From Caulobacterales bacterium (GTDB lineage: Bacteria; Pseudomonadota; Alphaproteobacteria; Caulobacterales; Parvularculaceae), in NCBI GenBank assembly GCA_020638525.1, contig JACKIL010000005.1, forward strand, positions 62,001 through 126,000: a stretch of DNA of 64,000 nucleotides, given 5' to 3'. The translations under genes were made by a program, and so were the position numbers. Below the pieces are notes generated by a model that was not told the origin of the DNA, ran no database searches, and saw nothing but the letters and a program-made list of their open reading frames with translations. This document shows positions 35,507 through 44,335 of this stretch, one piece after another (position 1 is the first letter of the stretch; the number at the start of each line of letters is the position of its first letter).

Positions 35507-37042
35507 ATGGCTAATAAAATTCGCTCGTTGAACATCACCTCGTTTAAGGGGGTCGCCAAGCTGAAGATAGAACAGCTAGGCGACATTAATGTATTCATCG
35601 GCAAGAACAACTCGGGAAAAAGCACCCTTCTACACGCGATTGATATCGCAGGCCTCGCTTTGCGGTACAGCGACTTTTCCCGCTTCCAACTAAAGCTCGA
35701 TATCGAGGACCTCTTCAATGAGATCGGCAAATTCGGAATTGATCTGGAGCTTGATGACGGCAACAAACTGAAAATCACTTCGCATGCAAACCGTAATCCA
35801 ATAATCGATCCGACGCCTACAGAGGATCAGAAAATTCGAACGTTGCTTGTCTGGCCTGATGTAAATTCATTGATCAGCAATCGCATTCATCGCACTCCTA
35901 AATGGGTCATTGACCAACTCGAAGCCCGTGCCTTTCAGAATGTGAACGGCCTACAACTTCTCCACGCCATTCAATACTATGGAGGACGCAACGAAAGAGG
36001 CCTAACCCCGAAGACCTATGATGAACTTGTCGCCGAGGTTCAAGCCTTCTTTCCTGATATCTCAGAACTCTTGAGCACCAGAACTGAAACCGACGTGGAT
36101 ACTTTGTTTTATAAGGAGTATGATAAAAAGTTGGATATTATTTACTCCGGTTCCGGATTACGCCACTTCATCGACATCATCGTGAAGCTGAAGCTTTCTA
36201 AAGCAGAAATCCTTCTTCTGGATGAGCCAGAAATGGGGCTGCATCCGGACATGCAACGTCAGTTCGTCACGTATTTGAACAAAATCGCCAAGGAAGAAGA
36301 TGTGCAGATTTTCCTTTCGACGCACTCGCCGATTTTCCTTAACTCGCTCGATCCGTTAAACTGCTATCGCGTGAAAAATACAAAGGGCACGCGTGAGGTT
36401 GCCCATATTCCCGCAGATGCCTTTCATACTGTCCTTGGCGACCTAGGTTTGCGACCTAGTGATGTATTCAACCAAGATATCTGCGTTATGGTGGAGGGCG
36501 CTGACGATGTTATTGTTTTCGATCATATCCTGAACACGATCTATGAGGCAGACTTCACCCCTCTTTCCGTGGGAGTGCTGCAGTATGGAGGCGGAGCAGC
36601 TGAGGGGATCATCAATGGTTCCATAGATGTCGGCAACATCGTCCCCGCACAGAGTCACGTTTACTGGCTTCGAGATCGAGATGCACCAGCGAGTGAGGCT
36701 CCATCCGCCAATGCGACAAAGTTCAGCAATGCGCTCAAGAAGGCTGGAATGCCGGTGAAAATACTGGATCGCCGAGAAGTCGAATTTTACTACCCTGAGA
36801 ACCTAGTGAAAGAAGCGCAGCAAAATGACAAAACGAAAGAAGCTGCGGCTTTAGCCACACTAAACGGTGACCAGAAAATCAAATTCAGGACAGCAGCTGA
36901 GGGGAACTTTGCGGTCCCGCGCGGAAAGACTCTGCGAACTTTGCTGAGGAAGCATCTCGTCAGCAAGGACCAACTGCCGGAAGAAATGCGGAAGTTCATT
37001 GAAAAGGAAATTCTTCCGTGGAAATCAGAAATCCTGGGGTGA
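35507..37042 (+). CDS. OLD-type ATPase with TOPRIM-like C-terminus
   Basis: A 511-residue protein of the overcoming-lysogenisation-defect type. ABC/SMC-like ATPase part: Walker A GKNNSGKST (32-40), signature SGSGLRH (about 214-220), Walker B ILLLDEPEMGLHPD (about 235-248) and switch His273 in STHSP. The C-terminal part looks like a TOPRIM nuclease: VMVEGADDVIVFDHIL (Glu330, Asp333/Asp334) and YWLRDRDAP (Asp390, Asp392), followed by REVEFYYPENL, similar to the REIENY segment of OLD proteins. There is no helicase partner (as in Gabija) next to it, so it may act alone or be an unrelated repair enzyme. The gene is plainly less GC-rich than its neighbours. Defence is an inference from family and context. 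Confidence 0.82.
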   Translation: MANKIRSLNITSFKGVAKLKIEQLGDINVFIGKNNSGKSTLLHAIDIAGLALRYSDFSRFQLKLDIEDLFNEIGKFGIDLELDDGNKLKITSHANRNPIIDPTPTEDQKIRTLLVWPDVNSLISNRIHRTPKWVIDQLEARAFQNVNGLQLLHAIQYYGGRNERGLTPKTYDELVAEVQAFFPDISELLSTRTETDVDTLFYKEYDKKLDIIYSGSGLRHFIDIIVKLKLSKAEILLLDEPEMGLHPDMQRQFVTYLNKIAKEEDVQIFLSTHSPIFLNSLDPLNCYRVKNTKGTREVAHIPADAFHTVLGDLGLRPSDVFNQDICVMVEGADDVIVFDHILNTIYEADFTPLSVGVLQYGGGAAEGIINGSIDVGNIVPAQSHVYWLRDRDAPASEAPSANATKFSNALKKAGMPVKILDRREVEFYYPENLVKEAQQNDKTKEAAALATLNGDQKIKFRTAAEGNFAVPRGKTLRTLLRKHLVSKDQLPEEMRKFIEKEILPWKSEILG

Positions 37043-37080
37043 ACCAAGGCGCAGGCGCGATGCACCGTTCAGGCGCTTCA

Positions 37081-37115
37081 ATATTGTATCGCGCTTCGCT
37101 TGACGCACCCTACGA
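37081..37115. repeat. repeat half downstream of the OLD-type gene
   Basis: CAATATTGTATCGCGCTTCGCTTGACGCACCCTAC is cut here to its key parts: CAATATTG, then GCGCTTCGCTTGACGC (37091-37106) and CACCCTAC. Thirteen bases match the repeat at 35359. It may be the far boundary of the OLD-type cassette. Confidence 0.5.
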
Positions 37116-37124
37116 TCACCCCTT

Positions 37125-37808
37125 TCAAACCACCGTCAAAATATCCTTCAGCGCCTTCTTCTTCAGCGCGTGATGCGGCACGAGGGCGCCGTCGGCGGGT
37201 TTTCCCGCCACGATAAGTATATAGGGTTTTTCCGTGGGCGGACGGCCGAGCTTTTCGTTGAGGAAGCTCATCGGGTTCGGCGTGTGGGTGAGCGTTGCGA
37301 GCCCCGCATGGTGGAGCGCCAGCAGCAGGAACCCGACGGCGATGCCGACGCTTTCGTTGATGTAGTAGTTCTTCCTGTCCTCGCCGACATCGGCGCCGCC
37401 GCGGCGCTGGGCGAAGACGGCGATGAGCCAGGGCGCGGTTTCGAGATAGGGCTTGTGATCGTCCGTGCCGAGGGGCGCGAGCGCATCAAGCCATTCCTCG
37501 CCAGCCTTACCGGCGTAAAAGGCGCGCTCTTCGGCCTCCGCCGCTTCGCGCAGCGCTTTCTTCGTCGCCGGATCGCCGATGAGGACGAAATGCCAGGGCT
37601 GGTGATTGGCGCCGGAGGGCGCGCGGCCCGCCGCCGCGATGCAATCCTCAATCACGCCTTGCGGCACAGGGTCCGGCGCGAACTCGCGAATGGTGTGGCG
37701 GCGCTTTGCTTCTTCGAGAAAATCGCGGGCGCGGGCCGCCATCTCTTCCGGCGAACGCTCGATGAAATCGCCAAGGTCGGCGAGCGGCGTGAACTGATGT
37801 TGCGACAT
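37125..37808 (-). CDS. nitroreductase family oxidoreductase
   Basis: FMN-dependent NAD(P)H oxidoreductase of the nitroreductase family, acting on nitro compounds, quinones or halogenated aromatics. FMN site residues are in RRHTIREFAPDPVP (about 36-49) and AAGRAPSGANHQPWHFVLIGD (in parts AAGRAPSGAN, QPWHFVLI). The middle has YYINESVGIAVGFLLLALHHAGL (NESVGIAVGF about 148-157). The ATG at 37808 has GGGAGG upstream and gives 227 residues; an extra six codons upstream are possible. The 3' end faces the OLD-type gene with 80 bases between them. Confidence 0.88.
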   Translation of the reverse strand: MSQHQFTPLADLGDFIERSPEEMAARARDFLEEAKRRHTIREFAPDPVPQGVIEDCIAAAGRAPSGANHQPWHFVLIGDPATKKALREAAEAEERAFYAGKAGEEWLDALAPLGTDDHKPYLETAPWLIAVFAQRRGGADVGEDRKNYYINESVGIAVGFLLLALHHAGLATLTHTPNPMSFLNEKLGRPPTEKPYILIVAGKPADGALVPHHALKKKALKDILTVV

Positions 37809-37871
37809 GGGTTCGTCCTCCCGCATCGACTATACGGAATTTGAAAGCTGTGCTCACCTGCAAATTCGGGG

Positions 37872-37951
37872 GTCATCCCGGCGAAAGCCGAGACCCAGAA
37901 CCAAATGCGCCTGCGCTTGTCGCTCTGGATCCCCGCTTTCGCGGGGATGAC
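37872..37951. repeat. REP element with GTCATCCC ends
   Basis: GTCATCCC (37872) and GGGGATGAC (37943-37951) close a stem that includes CCGGCGAAAGCCGAGACCC and GGATCCCCGCTTTCGCGGGG hairpins. This is the common GTCATCCCGGCGAAAGCCGG-type repeat of proteobacteria. It lies between the nitroreductase and mutL genes. Confidence 0.85.
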
Positions 37952-37995
37952 GAAGAAGGAAGCGCAGTCGTGAGAACCGAACCGCCGCAAAGGCG

Positions 37996-39867
37996 CTAGC
38001 GCCGGCCGAAAAGCCTTTCGATATCGGCAAGCTTGAGGGCGACATAAGTTGGCCGCCCGTGATTGCACTGGCCGGAATGGGGCGTCGCCTCCATCTGGCG
38101 AAGAAGCGCGTTCATCTCCTCCGTCGAGAGGCGCCGGCCCGAGCGCACGGAGCCGTGGCACGCCATGGAGCTGCAGACTTCTTCAAGCGCATCCTTGAGC
38201 GCCAGCCCCTCGCCGATTTCACCGAGATCTTCGGCGAGTTTTTTCACGAGCGCGCGCACATCCGGATTGCCGAGAAGCGCCGGAATTTCGCGCACGACGA
38301 TCGCGCCATCGCCGAAGCGCTCAAGCACGAGGCCGAGTTCGGCGAATTCATCCGCGCGGATCGCGATGCGTTCTGCTTCATCCGGGTCGAGTTCAACGAT
38401 TTCAGGAATAAGAAGACCCTGCCGCGCGACGCCCGAGCCGCCGAGCGCCGCCTTCATTCTCTCATAGACGAGGCGTTCATGGGCGGCGTGCTGGTCGACG
38501 ATGACAAGCCCCTCCGCCGTCTGCGCGACGATATAGGTCTCGTGGATTTGCGCGCGCGCAGCGCCCAGCGGAAATTCATCCGTATGCGTCTCGGCTGCTG
38601 GCGGCGCCTCGGCGCGCGCTGAGGGAAGATCGACGCCTTCAAAGCTGCGCGGGCGGTCTTCGAAGGCGGGCTCGAAAGGCTCGCCCGCGCGCGCGAACGG
38701 GTTCGCCGGCGCGAAGGCGCGAACGCCCGGCCTTATCGGCGCATAGCCGCCGACCGAACCGCTTTCAGGCGACATGCGGCCGAGCGCGAAAGCGCTCGTC
38801 GTCGTCGCGGCGCGGTGCCCAGCTTCTGCGAGCGCATGGCGCAGCGCGCCCACAATAAGCCCGCGAATGAGCGCAGCGTCGCGGAACCGCACTTCGGATT
38901 TTGCGGGATGCACGTTCACGTCAACAATCTCGGGCTCGACTTCGAGAAAGAGCGCGACGACCGGGTGCCGGTCGCGCGCCAGAAAATCCTGATAGGCGCC
39001 GCGCAATGCGCCGACGATCAGCTTGTCGCGCACGGGCCGTCCGTTCACGAACAGAAACTGCTTGTCGGGCAGGCCGCGATTGAAAGTCGGGAGCCCCGCA
39101 AAGCCATGAAGCCGCGCGCCTTCGCGCTGCGCTTCGATGCCGAGCGCGTTCTCTTCGAAGTCGCGGCCCATGACGGCGCCAAGCCTGCGAAGGCGCCCTG
39201 CATCGCCTGCTTCTTCAGCCGGAAACGAAAAGAGCTTTCGCCCGTTCGATGTGAGCGAGAACGCCGTTTCAGGGTGCGCCATGGCGAGCCGGCGCACAGC
39301 GTCTGCGACGGCGCCCGTTTCCGACTGGTCGGACTTCAGGAACTTCAATCGCGCGGGCGTCGCATAGAAGAGATCGCGCACTTCGATGCGCGTGCCCGAG
39401 CCGCCAAACGCCGTCGGCTCCGGCCCTGCAATCGCGCCGCCATGCACGGAAAGCTTGTAGGCGTCGCGCGCGCCGGCGGCTCTGCTCGAAATGTCGAGCC
39501 GCGCAACGGCGCCGATGGAAGGCAGTGCCTCGCCGCGAAAGCCGAGCGTTGCGATATTGGTGAGGTCATAATCGCCATCCGTCGACGGCGCGAGCTTCGA
39601 TGTCGCGTGGCGTTCTACGGCGAGGAGGAGATTTTCTTCATCCATGCCGCAGCCATCGTCTGCGACGACGATGCCGGCCTTGCCGCCTTCGCGGATCTCA
39701 ACGTCGATCTTGCGGGCGCCCGCATCGAGGCTGTTCTCGACAAGCTCCTTGATCGCCGAGGCAGGCCGCTCGATCACCTCGCCAGCGGCGATGCGATTGA
39801 CGGCCTCAGGCGGCAGGCGGCGGATGACAGGATGCGCCCCGGCTTGCGCGGGCGAATGATTCGACAT
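37996..39867 (-). CDS. mutL: DNA mismatch repair protein MutL
   Basis: Links MutS recognition to strand excision. The GHKL ATPase domain shows IKELVENSLDAGA (about 42-54), VADDGCGM, TLGFRGEALPSI (about 108-119) and KSEVRFRD near 325. A Pro/Ala-rich linker (about 360-440) follows. The C-terminal domain carries DQHAAHERLVYE, which matches the endonuclease motif DQHA-x2-E-x4-E, so this MutL probably nicks DNA itself rather than relying on MutH. The final zinc-site segment CSSMACHGSV with HSGQCNHGRPT is also present. Length 623 is normal. Confidence 0.96.
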   Translation of the reverse strand: MSNHSPAQAGAHPVIRRLPPEAVNRIAAGEVIERPASAIKELVENSLDAGARKIDVEIREGGKAGIVVADDGCGMDEENLLLAVERHATSKLAPSTDGDYDLTNIATLGFRGEALPSIGAVARLDISSRAAGARDAYKLSVHGGAIAGPEPTAFGGSGTRIEVRDLFYATPARLKFLKSDQSETGAVADAVRRLAMAHPETAFSLTSNGRKLFSFPAEEAGDAGRLRRLGAVMGRDFEENALGIEAQREGARLHGFAGLPTFNRGLPDKQFLFVNGRPVRDKLIVGALRGAYQDFLARDRHPVVALFLEVEPEIVDVNVHPAKSEVRFRDAALIRGLIVGALRHALAEAGHRAATTTSAFALGRMSPESGSVGGYAPIRPGVRAFAPANPFARAGEPFEPAFEDRPRSFEGVDLPSARAEAPPAAETHTDEFPLGAARAQIHETYIVAQTAEGLVIVDQHAAHERLVYERMKAALGGSGVARQGLLIPEIVELDPDEAERIAIRADEFAELGLVLERFGDGAIVVREIPALLGNPDVRALVKKLAEDLGEIGEGLALKDALEEVCSSMACHGSVRSGRRLSTEEMNALLRQMEATPHSGQCNHGRPTYVALKLADIERLFGRR

Positions 39868-39960
39868 GCGAAGAAAATAGAGGCTTTGGCCCGGAAGCGT
39901 TAGGGCCCGGGGAAATTTCCTTCCCCGGCCCGCATCGCCGGAACCTTGGAAGCCGGAACC

Positions 39961-40524
39961 CTAAAAAATACCCGGAAGGCCGAGCGCGCCTTCGTTCTTG
40001 ATGGTGACCTTCTGGCCCTTGCCGATCGCCTTGTCGATCGACTCCTGACGCTCGGCCCACCACTCATCCGGATTGTCGACGCGCAACGGCGCGACCGAAT
40101 CGTCGACTTTGCCGTCGACGAACTTCCAGAAGATGAGCTGGTTGGCGAGGCTGCGCTCTTTCTCGGCGCGACCGCCATTTTCCGCGTTGAGGAGGTTGCG
40201 GATGTTCGGGTTCGCGTTGAGCGCGTTCGCCTTGTAGAGGATGTATTGCTCGCCCGCGGTCGGCGGGGCGGAGCTTTCATCGCCAAGGAGCACCTGGCGG
40301 GCGCGCTCGGATGGCGCGATGTCTTCAGGCCGCGCCTCGCCCGGCTTCGGGGGACGCAGCGAGTAGTCCGGCGGCACGACCAGCGGCGCCTTCGTCGTGA
40401 CAGCGAATTCGTCCGGCGGGTTCTTGCCCCCGCCCACAGCGCGCCCGAACCCCGCGCATCCGCTGGTCGCGGCGGCGAGAATGGCGAGCCCAAGGGCGGT
40501 CCGGAGGAAGACGGAAGCTTTCAT
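39961..40524 (-). CDS. DUF3035 lipoprotein
   Basis: A 187-residue lipoprotein of unknown function that follows lspA in many alphaproteobacteria. The signal peptide ends in the lipobox AATSGC (Cys about 22 from the ATG at 40524). The mature part has the DUF3035 segment KNPPDEFAVTTKAPLVVPPDY (key part PPDEFAV, LVVPPDYSL) near 38-58, then a variable linker and a short C-terminal domain with QLIFWKFVDGKVDDSVAPLR. It is about 130 bases after lspA. In relatives a peptidase M16 gene comes next; here mutL does. Confidence 0.85.
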   Translation of the reverse strand: MKASVFLRTALGLAILAAATSGCAGFGRAVGGGKNPPDEFAVTTKAPLVVPPDYSLRPPKPGEARPEDIAPSERARQVLLGDESSAPPTAGEQYILYKANALNANPNIRNLLNAENGGRAEKERSLANQLIFWKFVDGKVDDSVAPLRVDNPDEWWAERQESIDKAIGKGQKVTIKNEGALGLPGIF

Positions 40525-40653
40525 TGACGTCACTCCACAAGCGTGCGCGGCACTATATAGCTGCGCCGGGCGGGCAAAGCAAAAGACCCTTTAGAGCGAC
40601 CCGCGGAAAGTGGGAACCGAATTCCGCGGAAATTGGCGCTCGCAACCAAAGAC

Positions 40654-41196
40654 TTACCGTTCCGCCTTCTCACGCGACAGGAAAGCATCGAGGATCAACA
40701 GCCCTACTCCGATATTTATGGCCGCATCGGCGACATTGAAGACCCAGGGAAAGGCGAGACCCGAAAAGTCGAGAAAGTCGACGACATAGCCAAGGCTCGC
40801 CCTGTCGATGAGGTTGCCGACGGCGCCGCCGATAATGCAGGCGAATCCGGCCGCAAGAAGGCGGCGCTCCGCCTTTGCGAGCCAGAAGATGAGCGCGAGC
40901 GAGACCGCGATCGAGATCGAGGCGAGGATGAGCCGCGACCAGAGGCCGCCCGCCAGCATGCCGAAGCTCGCGCCGAAATTGCGGACGTAAGTGAGATCGA
41001 AAATCGATGAGATTTCGATTCGCCCGCCCATCCGCTCCGGCAGCCTGAGCCCGTGCACGATCCACGCTTTCGACGCCTGATCGATCGCGGCGATCGCCGC
41101 TGCGGCGCCGAGGCAAGGCGCGAAGAGCGGGTTCGAGCGGGCGCGCGCAAGCCACGCCGCCGCCCTCTCCTGAAACCGCGCCGGTTGCTCCGTCAT
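40654..41196 (-). CDS. lspA: lipoprotein signal peptidase
   Basis: Inner-membrane aspartyl protease that removes the signal peptide of lipoproteins after lipidation. Four helices; the catalytic aspartates are in GGAVGNLIDRASLGYVVDFLDF (NLIDR, about residue 125) and VFNVADAAINIGVGLL (about residue 155). Length 180 fits. The start overlaps the ileS stop (ATGA). It would process the several lipoproteins of this window, such as Pal and the DUF3035 protein. Confidence 0.96.
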   Translation of the reverse strand: MTEQPARFQERAAAWLARARSNPLFAPCLGAAAAIAAIDQASKAWIVHGLRLPERMGGRIEISSIFDLTYVRNFGASFGMLAGGLWSRLILASISIAVSLALIFWLAKAERRLLAAGFACIIGGAVGNLIDRASLGYVVDFLDFSGLAFPWVFNVADAAINIGVGLLILDAFLSREKAER

Positions 41197-44120
41197 CAGG
41201 CGGCCGATCCTTCAAGGGCGTCGACCGCATCAGCGCAGCGCCCGCAAAGCGAGGGATGCGCTTTCGACGATCCGATGTCTTCCATATAGCGCCAGCAGCG
41301 TTCGCACTTGGCGTCGGATGATTCAACGGGCTCGACAGCGACTCCCGGCGCTTCTTCCATGCGGAAGGCGCTCGCCGGCCCCTCGCCCGCTTTCAAGGTG
41401 ACCGATCCGGTGATGAAGAGCTCGGCGAGGTCGCGGCCTTCGCAGAGTTTCATCAGCGCTTCGTCGGCGAGATGGACGACGGGCGCAGCCTCAAGGCTCG
41501 CCCCGATGCGCTTTTCGCGGCGCTCGATTTCAAGCGCGCCTGTGACGACGCGGCGAACCATGCGCAGCTTCGCCCAGTCGGCGGCGAGCGCATCGTTCTT
41601 CCACGCCTTCGGCGTTTCCGGGAAGAGTTCGAGGTGAACCGAATCCGTCTCGGACGGATAACGCGAGAGCCACGCCTCTTCCATCGTGAAGACGCAGATC
41701 GGCGCGAGCCATTTGACGATGCGCTCGAAGGCGTAGTGCATCACCGTGCGCGCGGCGCGGCGGCGCATCGCGTCCGGCCGGTCGCAGTAAAGGCTGTCCT
41801 TCCGGATATCGAGATAGAAGGCCGACAGGTCGAGCGCGCAGAAGTCGAACACGCGCCGCCAGACGCGCTTGAAGTCGAACTTCTCATAACCGTCGCGCAC
41901 TTCGACATCGAGCTTTTCGAGAAGATGCAGCACATATTGCTCAAGCTGCGGCATCTCTTCCGGCTTGACGATTTCGCTTTCCTCAAAGCCCGCCAGCGCG
42001 CCGAGAAGATAACGCACCGTGTTGCGGAGCTTGCGATAGGCGTCGACGGACGAGCCTACGATTTCCTTGCCGATGCGGATATCGTCGGAATAGTCCGAAC
42101 TCGCCGTCCAGATGCGCAGAATGTCGGCGCCATATTCCTTCATGACGTCTTGCGGGTCGACGACATTGCCGAGCGACTTCGACATCTTGCGCCCCTCTTC
42201 GTCGAGGACGAAGCCATGGGTCAGGATGCCGTCATAAGGCGCGCGGCCGCGCGTGCCGCAGCTTTCGAGCAGCGAGGAATGGAACCAGCCGCGATGCTGG
42301 TCCGAGCCTTCGAGATATAAATCCGCCGGCCATTTAAGGTCGGGGCGCTGTTCGAGAACGAAGGCGTGCGTCGAGCCTGAATCGAACCAGACATCCAAGA
42401 TGTCTTCGATCTTCTCATAGGCGTTGTCGGAATGATCCGGCCCCAGAAAATCGCGCGCCGGCGTGTCGAACCACGCATCGGCGCCGCGTTCTTTCACGGC
42501 GGCGATGACGCGCGCATTGACGGCGGGGTCGTTGAGAATCTCACCCGTATCCTTGTTCGCAAAGATGGTGATCGGCACGCCCCAGGCGCGCTGGCGCGAG
42601 ACGAGCCAGTCGGGCCGGTTCTCGATCATGGCGCGCAGGCGGTTGCGGCCCTGCGGCGGCGTGAACGCCGTCGCATCGATCGCGGCGAGCGCGTTCTCGC
42701 GCAAGGTCTTGCCGTTCGCCGTCTTGCGGTCGAGCGCGATGAACCATTGCGGCGTGTTGCGGAAGATGACCGGCGCCTTCGAGCGCCATGAATGCGGATA
42801 GGAGTGCTTGAGGCGCCCGCGCGCGAGGAGCTTGCCCTTCTCGATCAGCGCGTCGATGACCGATTTGTTGGCGTCGCCATCCTGCCCCTGCTTCTTGCCT
42901 TCGGTGACGAGCACCTTCTTGCCTTCAAAGCCCGGCGCTTCCTTGGTGAAGGCGCCGAACTCGTCAACCGTGTGCGGAATATCACCTTGGCTGAAACCAT
43001 GGTTGAGCCAGGCGATGTAGTCTTCCTGACCGTGACCGGGCGCGGTGTGAACGAAGCCCGTACCGTCTTCATCGGTGACGTGATCGCCGTCGAGAAGCGG
43101 AACCGGAAATTCGTAGCCGCCGTGGAAACCCTTCAGCGGATGGTCGCAGACATAGCCTTGCGGATTGACGTCGCCGAGGCGCGTCCACTCCGCGATGAGC
43201 CCTGCTTCGCGCACTTTCTCCGCAAGCTTGTCAGCAACGATGAGCTTGTCACCCGCCTTCGACCACGGTTCGAAACCGAGATCGGCCTTCATCGCCTTCA
43301 CTTCGTAAAGGCCATAGGAAAGTTTCGGCCCGTAGCAGATCGCGCGGTTGCCGGGGATCGTCCACGGAGTCGTCGTCCAGATGACGACGCTTGCGTCTTT
43401 ATGGTCGCCTTTGACGACCGGAAACTTCACCCAGATCGTCGTCGACTGGTGATCGTGATATTCGATCTCGGCTTCGGCGAGGGCGGTCTGTTCGACCGGC
43501 GACCACATCACCGGTTTCGAGCCGCGATAGACGAGACCGTTCTCGGCGAATTTCAGAAACTCGGCGACGATCGCGGCCTCAGAGCCGAACGCCATCGTCG
43601 TATACGGATTGTCCCAGTCGCCCTCGACGCCATAACGGCGGAATTCCTCGCGCTGGATGTCGATCCATTTCGTCGCATAGTCGCGGCACGCCTTGCGGAA
43701 CTCGGCCGTCGGCACGTCGCGCTTGGCCTTGCCGCGCGAGCGGAACTCCTCCTCGACTTTCCATTCGATGGGCAGGCCGTGGCAGTCCCAGCCGGGCACG
43801 TAATTGGCGTCGCGGCCCATCATCTGGCGCGAGCGGACGATGAAGTCCTTCAGCACCTTGTTGAAGGCGTGGCCCATATGAAGGTGGCCGTTCGCATAGG
43901 GCGGGCCGTCATGGAGCACGTATTTTTCGCGGCCCGCCGCTTCCGCGCGCAGGCGCTTGTACATATCGAGCGCCCGCCAGCGCTTCAGGTGCTCGGGCTC
44001 CGCCTTCGGGAGCCCGGCGCGCATCGGAAAATCCGTTACGGGCAGGAAAAGCGTGTCTTTGTATTCGCGGGCCCCGGTTGCAGTGCCTTTGGGGCCGCCC
44101 TCATTCGATGCATTGGGCAT
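41196..44120 (-). CDS. ileS: isoleucyl-tRNA synthetase
   Basis: Charges tRNA(Ile). Class I signatures: HMGH in NGHLHMGHAFNKV (about 76-88), the editing domain (about 200-420) and KMSKS in EEGRKMSKSLGN (about 633-644). A C-terminal zinc ribbon has Cys pairs CERCWRY and CGRCADA (about 937-965). Length 974 is usual. Together with lspA, ribF and the HAD gene it forms a conserved block, although here two extra genes lie between ribF and ileS. Confidence 0.98.
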   Translation of the reverse strand: MPNASNEGGPKGTATGAREYKDTLFLPVTDFPMRAGLPKAEPEHLKRWRALDMYKRLRAEAAGREKYVLHDGPPYANGHLHMGHAFNKVLKDFIVRSRQMMGRDANYVPGWDCHGLPIEWKVEEEFRSRGKAKRDVPTAEFRKACRDYATKWIDIQREEFRRYGVEGDWDNPYTTMAFGSEAAIVAEFLKFAENGLVYRGSKPVMWSPVEQTALAEAEIEYHDHQSTTIWVKFPVVKGDHKDASVVIWTTTPWTIPGNRAICYGPKLSYGLYEVKAMKADLGFEPWSKAGDKLIVADKLAEKVREAGLIAEWTRLGDVNPQGYVCDHPLKGFHGGYEFPVPLLDGDHVTDEDGTGFVHTAPGHGQEDYIAWLNHGFSQGDIPHTVDEFGAFTKEAPGFEGKKVLVTEGKKQGQDGDANKSVIDALIEKGKLLARGRLKHSYPHSWRSKAPVIFRNTPQWFIALDRKTANGKTLRENALAAIDATAFTPPQGRNRLRAMIENRPDWLVSRQRAWGVPITIFANKDTGEILNDPAVNARVIAAVKERGADAWFDTPARDFLGPDHSDNAYEKIEDILDVWFDSGSTHAFVLEQRPDLKWPADLYLEGSDQHRGWFHSSLLESCGTRGRAPYDGILTHGFVLDEEGRKMSKSLGNVVDPQDVMKEYGADILRIWTASSDYSDDIRIGKEIVGSSVDAYRKLRNTVRYLLGALAGFEESEIVKPEEMPQLEQYVLHLLEKLDVEVRDGYEKFDFKRVWRRVFDFCALDLSAFYLDIRKDSLYCDRPDAMRRRAARTVMHYAFERIVKWLAPICVFTMEEAWLSRYPSETDSVHLELFPETPKAWKNDALAADWAKLRMVRRVVTGALEIERREKRIGASLEAAPVVHLADEALMKLCEGRDLAELFITGSVTLKAGEGPASAFRMEEAPGVAVEPVESSDAKCERCWRYMEDIGSSKAHPSLCGRCADAVDALEGSAA

Positions 44121-44281
44121 CGGTCAACTCTTCAGCTTATGGATTTCAACAGGGGGCGAGAAAGACCCGGTCCCGCCCGCATCTGTCAAGCTGCGCCTCA
44201 GACAAGGCGCGCGACGACGCGGCGAGCCGGGCCGATAATTCGCCCGCTAATTCGGAACCCTATGCCGCTGAACGCCTTCAT

Positions 44282-44309
44282 GGCGCCCGTCTTATCAGGG
44301 ACGGGCGCC
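44282..44309. terminator. hairpin between ileS and the His/Tyr-rich gene
   Basis: GGCGCCCGTC and GACGGGCGCC pair around an eight-base loop, 27 bases past the stop of the minus-strand hypothetical gene. The T-tail is missing, so any terminator activity is uncertain. The remaining bases of 44121-44335 hold no other feature I can name. Confidence 0.45.
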
Positions 44310-44335
44310 GAGGTCATCAGGGAATGGACCAGTTC

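Noticed and set aside
35507..37042. Gabija (GajAB) two-gene defence system
   Set aside because: Only the ATPase/nuclease-like protein is present; no UvrD-like helicase gene follows, the next gene being a nitroreductase on the other strand.
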